From an uncultured Pelagibacteraceae bacterium (lineage in GTDB: Bacteria > Pseudomonadota > Alphaproteobacteria > Pelagibacterales > Pelagibacteraceae), in assembly GCA_902588925.1 (NCBI GenBank), contig CACIRB010000001.1:103199-167198 (forward strand): a stretch of DNA of 64,000 bases, given 5' to 3'. Shown in pieces: positions 63,408 through 64,000 of the stretch. Position numbers and translations under genes: made by a program. Below the pieces are notes generated by a model that was given only the letters and a program-made list of their open reading frames with translations, did not search any database and was not told the origin of the DNA. The first letter of the stretch is position 1, and every line of letters starts with the position of its first letter.

Positions 63408-64000
63408 AGATAACTTTTGATTGGTTAAAAGATCATTTATCTGTAAGTGATAATGAAGAGAAGTTACTTGAGAAATTAACTGATATTGGGCTTGAAGTTG
63501 AAAGTGTTGAAAATTTATCTGTAGGTTTAGATTTATTCAAAATAGCAAAAATTTTAAAAACCAAAAAACATCCTAATGCAGACCGTTTAAAAGTTTGCGA
63601 TGTTGATGTAGGTGAAAAAGAAATTAAGAAGGTCGTATGTGGTGCACCAAATGCTAGAGAAGGTTTAATTACTGTTTATGCTCCTCCTGGTGCGGTTATT
63701 CCAAAAAATAAAACTAAATTAGTTATAGCAAAAATTAGAGATGTTACATCTTATGGTATGCTTTGTTCTGAGTCTGAACTCAATTTGTCTGAGGAAAGTG
63801 ATGGAATTACTGAGCTTTCATCTTCAAAATACAACAAAAGTATTGGAAAAAGTTTTTTTACTCAATCTAGTTCTAAATTGATTGATTTATCAATCACACC
63901 TAACAGACCGGACTGTCTTGGTGTTAGAGGAATAGCTAGAGATTTAGCAGCCTCAGGCTTTGGTAAATTAAAACAGATTAAAGAACAAAAAATAAAATCG
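63404..64000 (+). CDS. pheT: Phenylalanyl-tRNA synthetase beta subunit, N-terminal part (truncated by window end)
   Basis: 199 codons run to the right edge without a stop. Starts [16 protein letters not shown], then the tRNA-binding (Trbp111/EMAP-like) domain with [18 protein letters not shown] and [20 protein letters not shown], and begins the B3 region ([21 protein letters not shown]). ATGA overlap with pheS. Confidence 0.96.
   Translation, partial: MKITFDWLKDHLSVSDNEEKLLEKLTDIGLEVESVENLSVGLDLFKIAKILKTKKHPNADRLKVCDVDVGEKEIKKVVCGAPNAREGLITVYAPPGAVIPKNKTKLVIAKIRDVTSYGMLCSESELNLSEESDGITELSSSKYNKSIGKSFFTQSSSKLIDLSITPNRPDCLGVRGIARDLAASGFGKLKQIKEQKIKS

Noticed and set aside
1..64000. CRISPR array, insertion sequence, prophage or rRNA operon
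   Set aside because: No spaced repeat array, transposase, integrase, phage gene or rRNA sequence was seen.

Overview
The window looks like chromosome from a SAR11-type (Pelagibacterales) alphaproteobacterium. The DNA is strongly A+T-rich, genes are packed with very short spacers or 1-4 bp overlaps (many TAATG and ATGA junctions), and polyA/polyT runs are everywhere. Gene order is typically alphaproteobacterial: metK-nusA-infB-rbfA-rpsO-pnp, irr//fabA-fabB-fabI, mutM//ubiE-ubiB-coaBC-dut, rpsT-dnaA-dnaN, argH-(lipoprotein)-lysA, helicase-fdxA-carD. I see no insertion sequence, prophage, CRISPR array or rRNA operon. The assignment to SAR11 is an inference from composition and synteny.

Layout. 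1-8520: end of lnt, metK, then the transcription/translation operon nusA-infB-rbfA-rpsO-pnp, which has its own promoter and a hairpin in the leader. 8519-11253: DUF1737 protein and fabI, fabB, fabA on the minus strand, divergent from the iron regulator irr. 11880-14289: rubrerythrin, Fe-S oxidoreductase and DUF3501, a likely peroxide-defence unit with a possible Irr box. 14286-19392: minus-strand SH3 protein, ThiF/MoeB-like E1, dut, coaBC, ubiB, ubiE. 19422-23431: mutM, rpsT, a 316-bp repeat-bearing AT-rich gap, dnaA, dnaN. 23428-26865: plsC, lysA, a 41-aa lipoprotein, argH. 26890-30510: TlpA-like thioredoxin, HIG1 protein, hydrolase, HNH nuclease, coq7, dsbB, YqaA-type membrane protein.

30568-36798: tRNA-Leu(CAA), an acyl-CoA synthetase, a 32-residue polylysine peptide with complete expression signals, a carD gene split by a one-base frameshift, fdxA, a TerB-like gene and a Suv3-type helicase. 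36973-43643: acetoacetyl-CoA synthetase, aminotransferase and a TAXI-TRAP transporter. 43645-45031: thioesterase, a possible small membrane protein, GT25 and tRNA-Arg(ACG). 45190-49493: an unusual pyruvate dehydrogenase E1 carrying its own lipoyl domain, followed by E2. 49500-58020: DMT transporter, uppP, gltD-gltB, hydrolase. 58063-64000: GT4 glycosyltransferase, thrS, infC, rpmI, rplT, pheS and the start of pheT.

Most of the window is core housekeeping: translation, replication start, fatty acid and ubiquinone synthesis, nitrogen assimilation and central carbon. The points most worth a second look are the polylysine mini-protein beside the frameshifted CarD gene, the lipoyl-E1 fusion, the paired Irr-like boxes, the hairpin in the nusA leader, and promoters that would give leaderless rpsT and near-leaderless rpmI transcripts.
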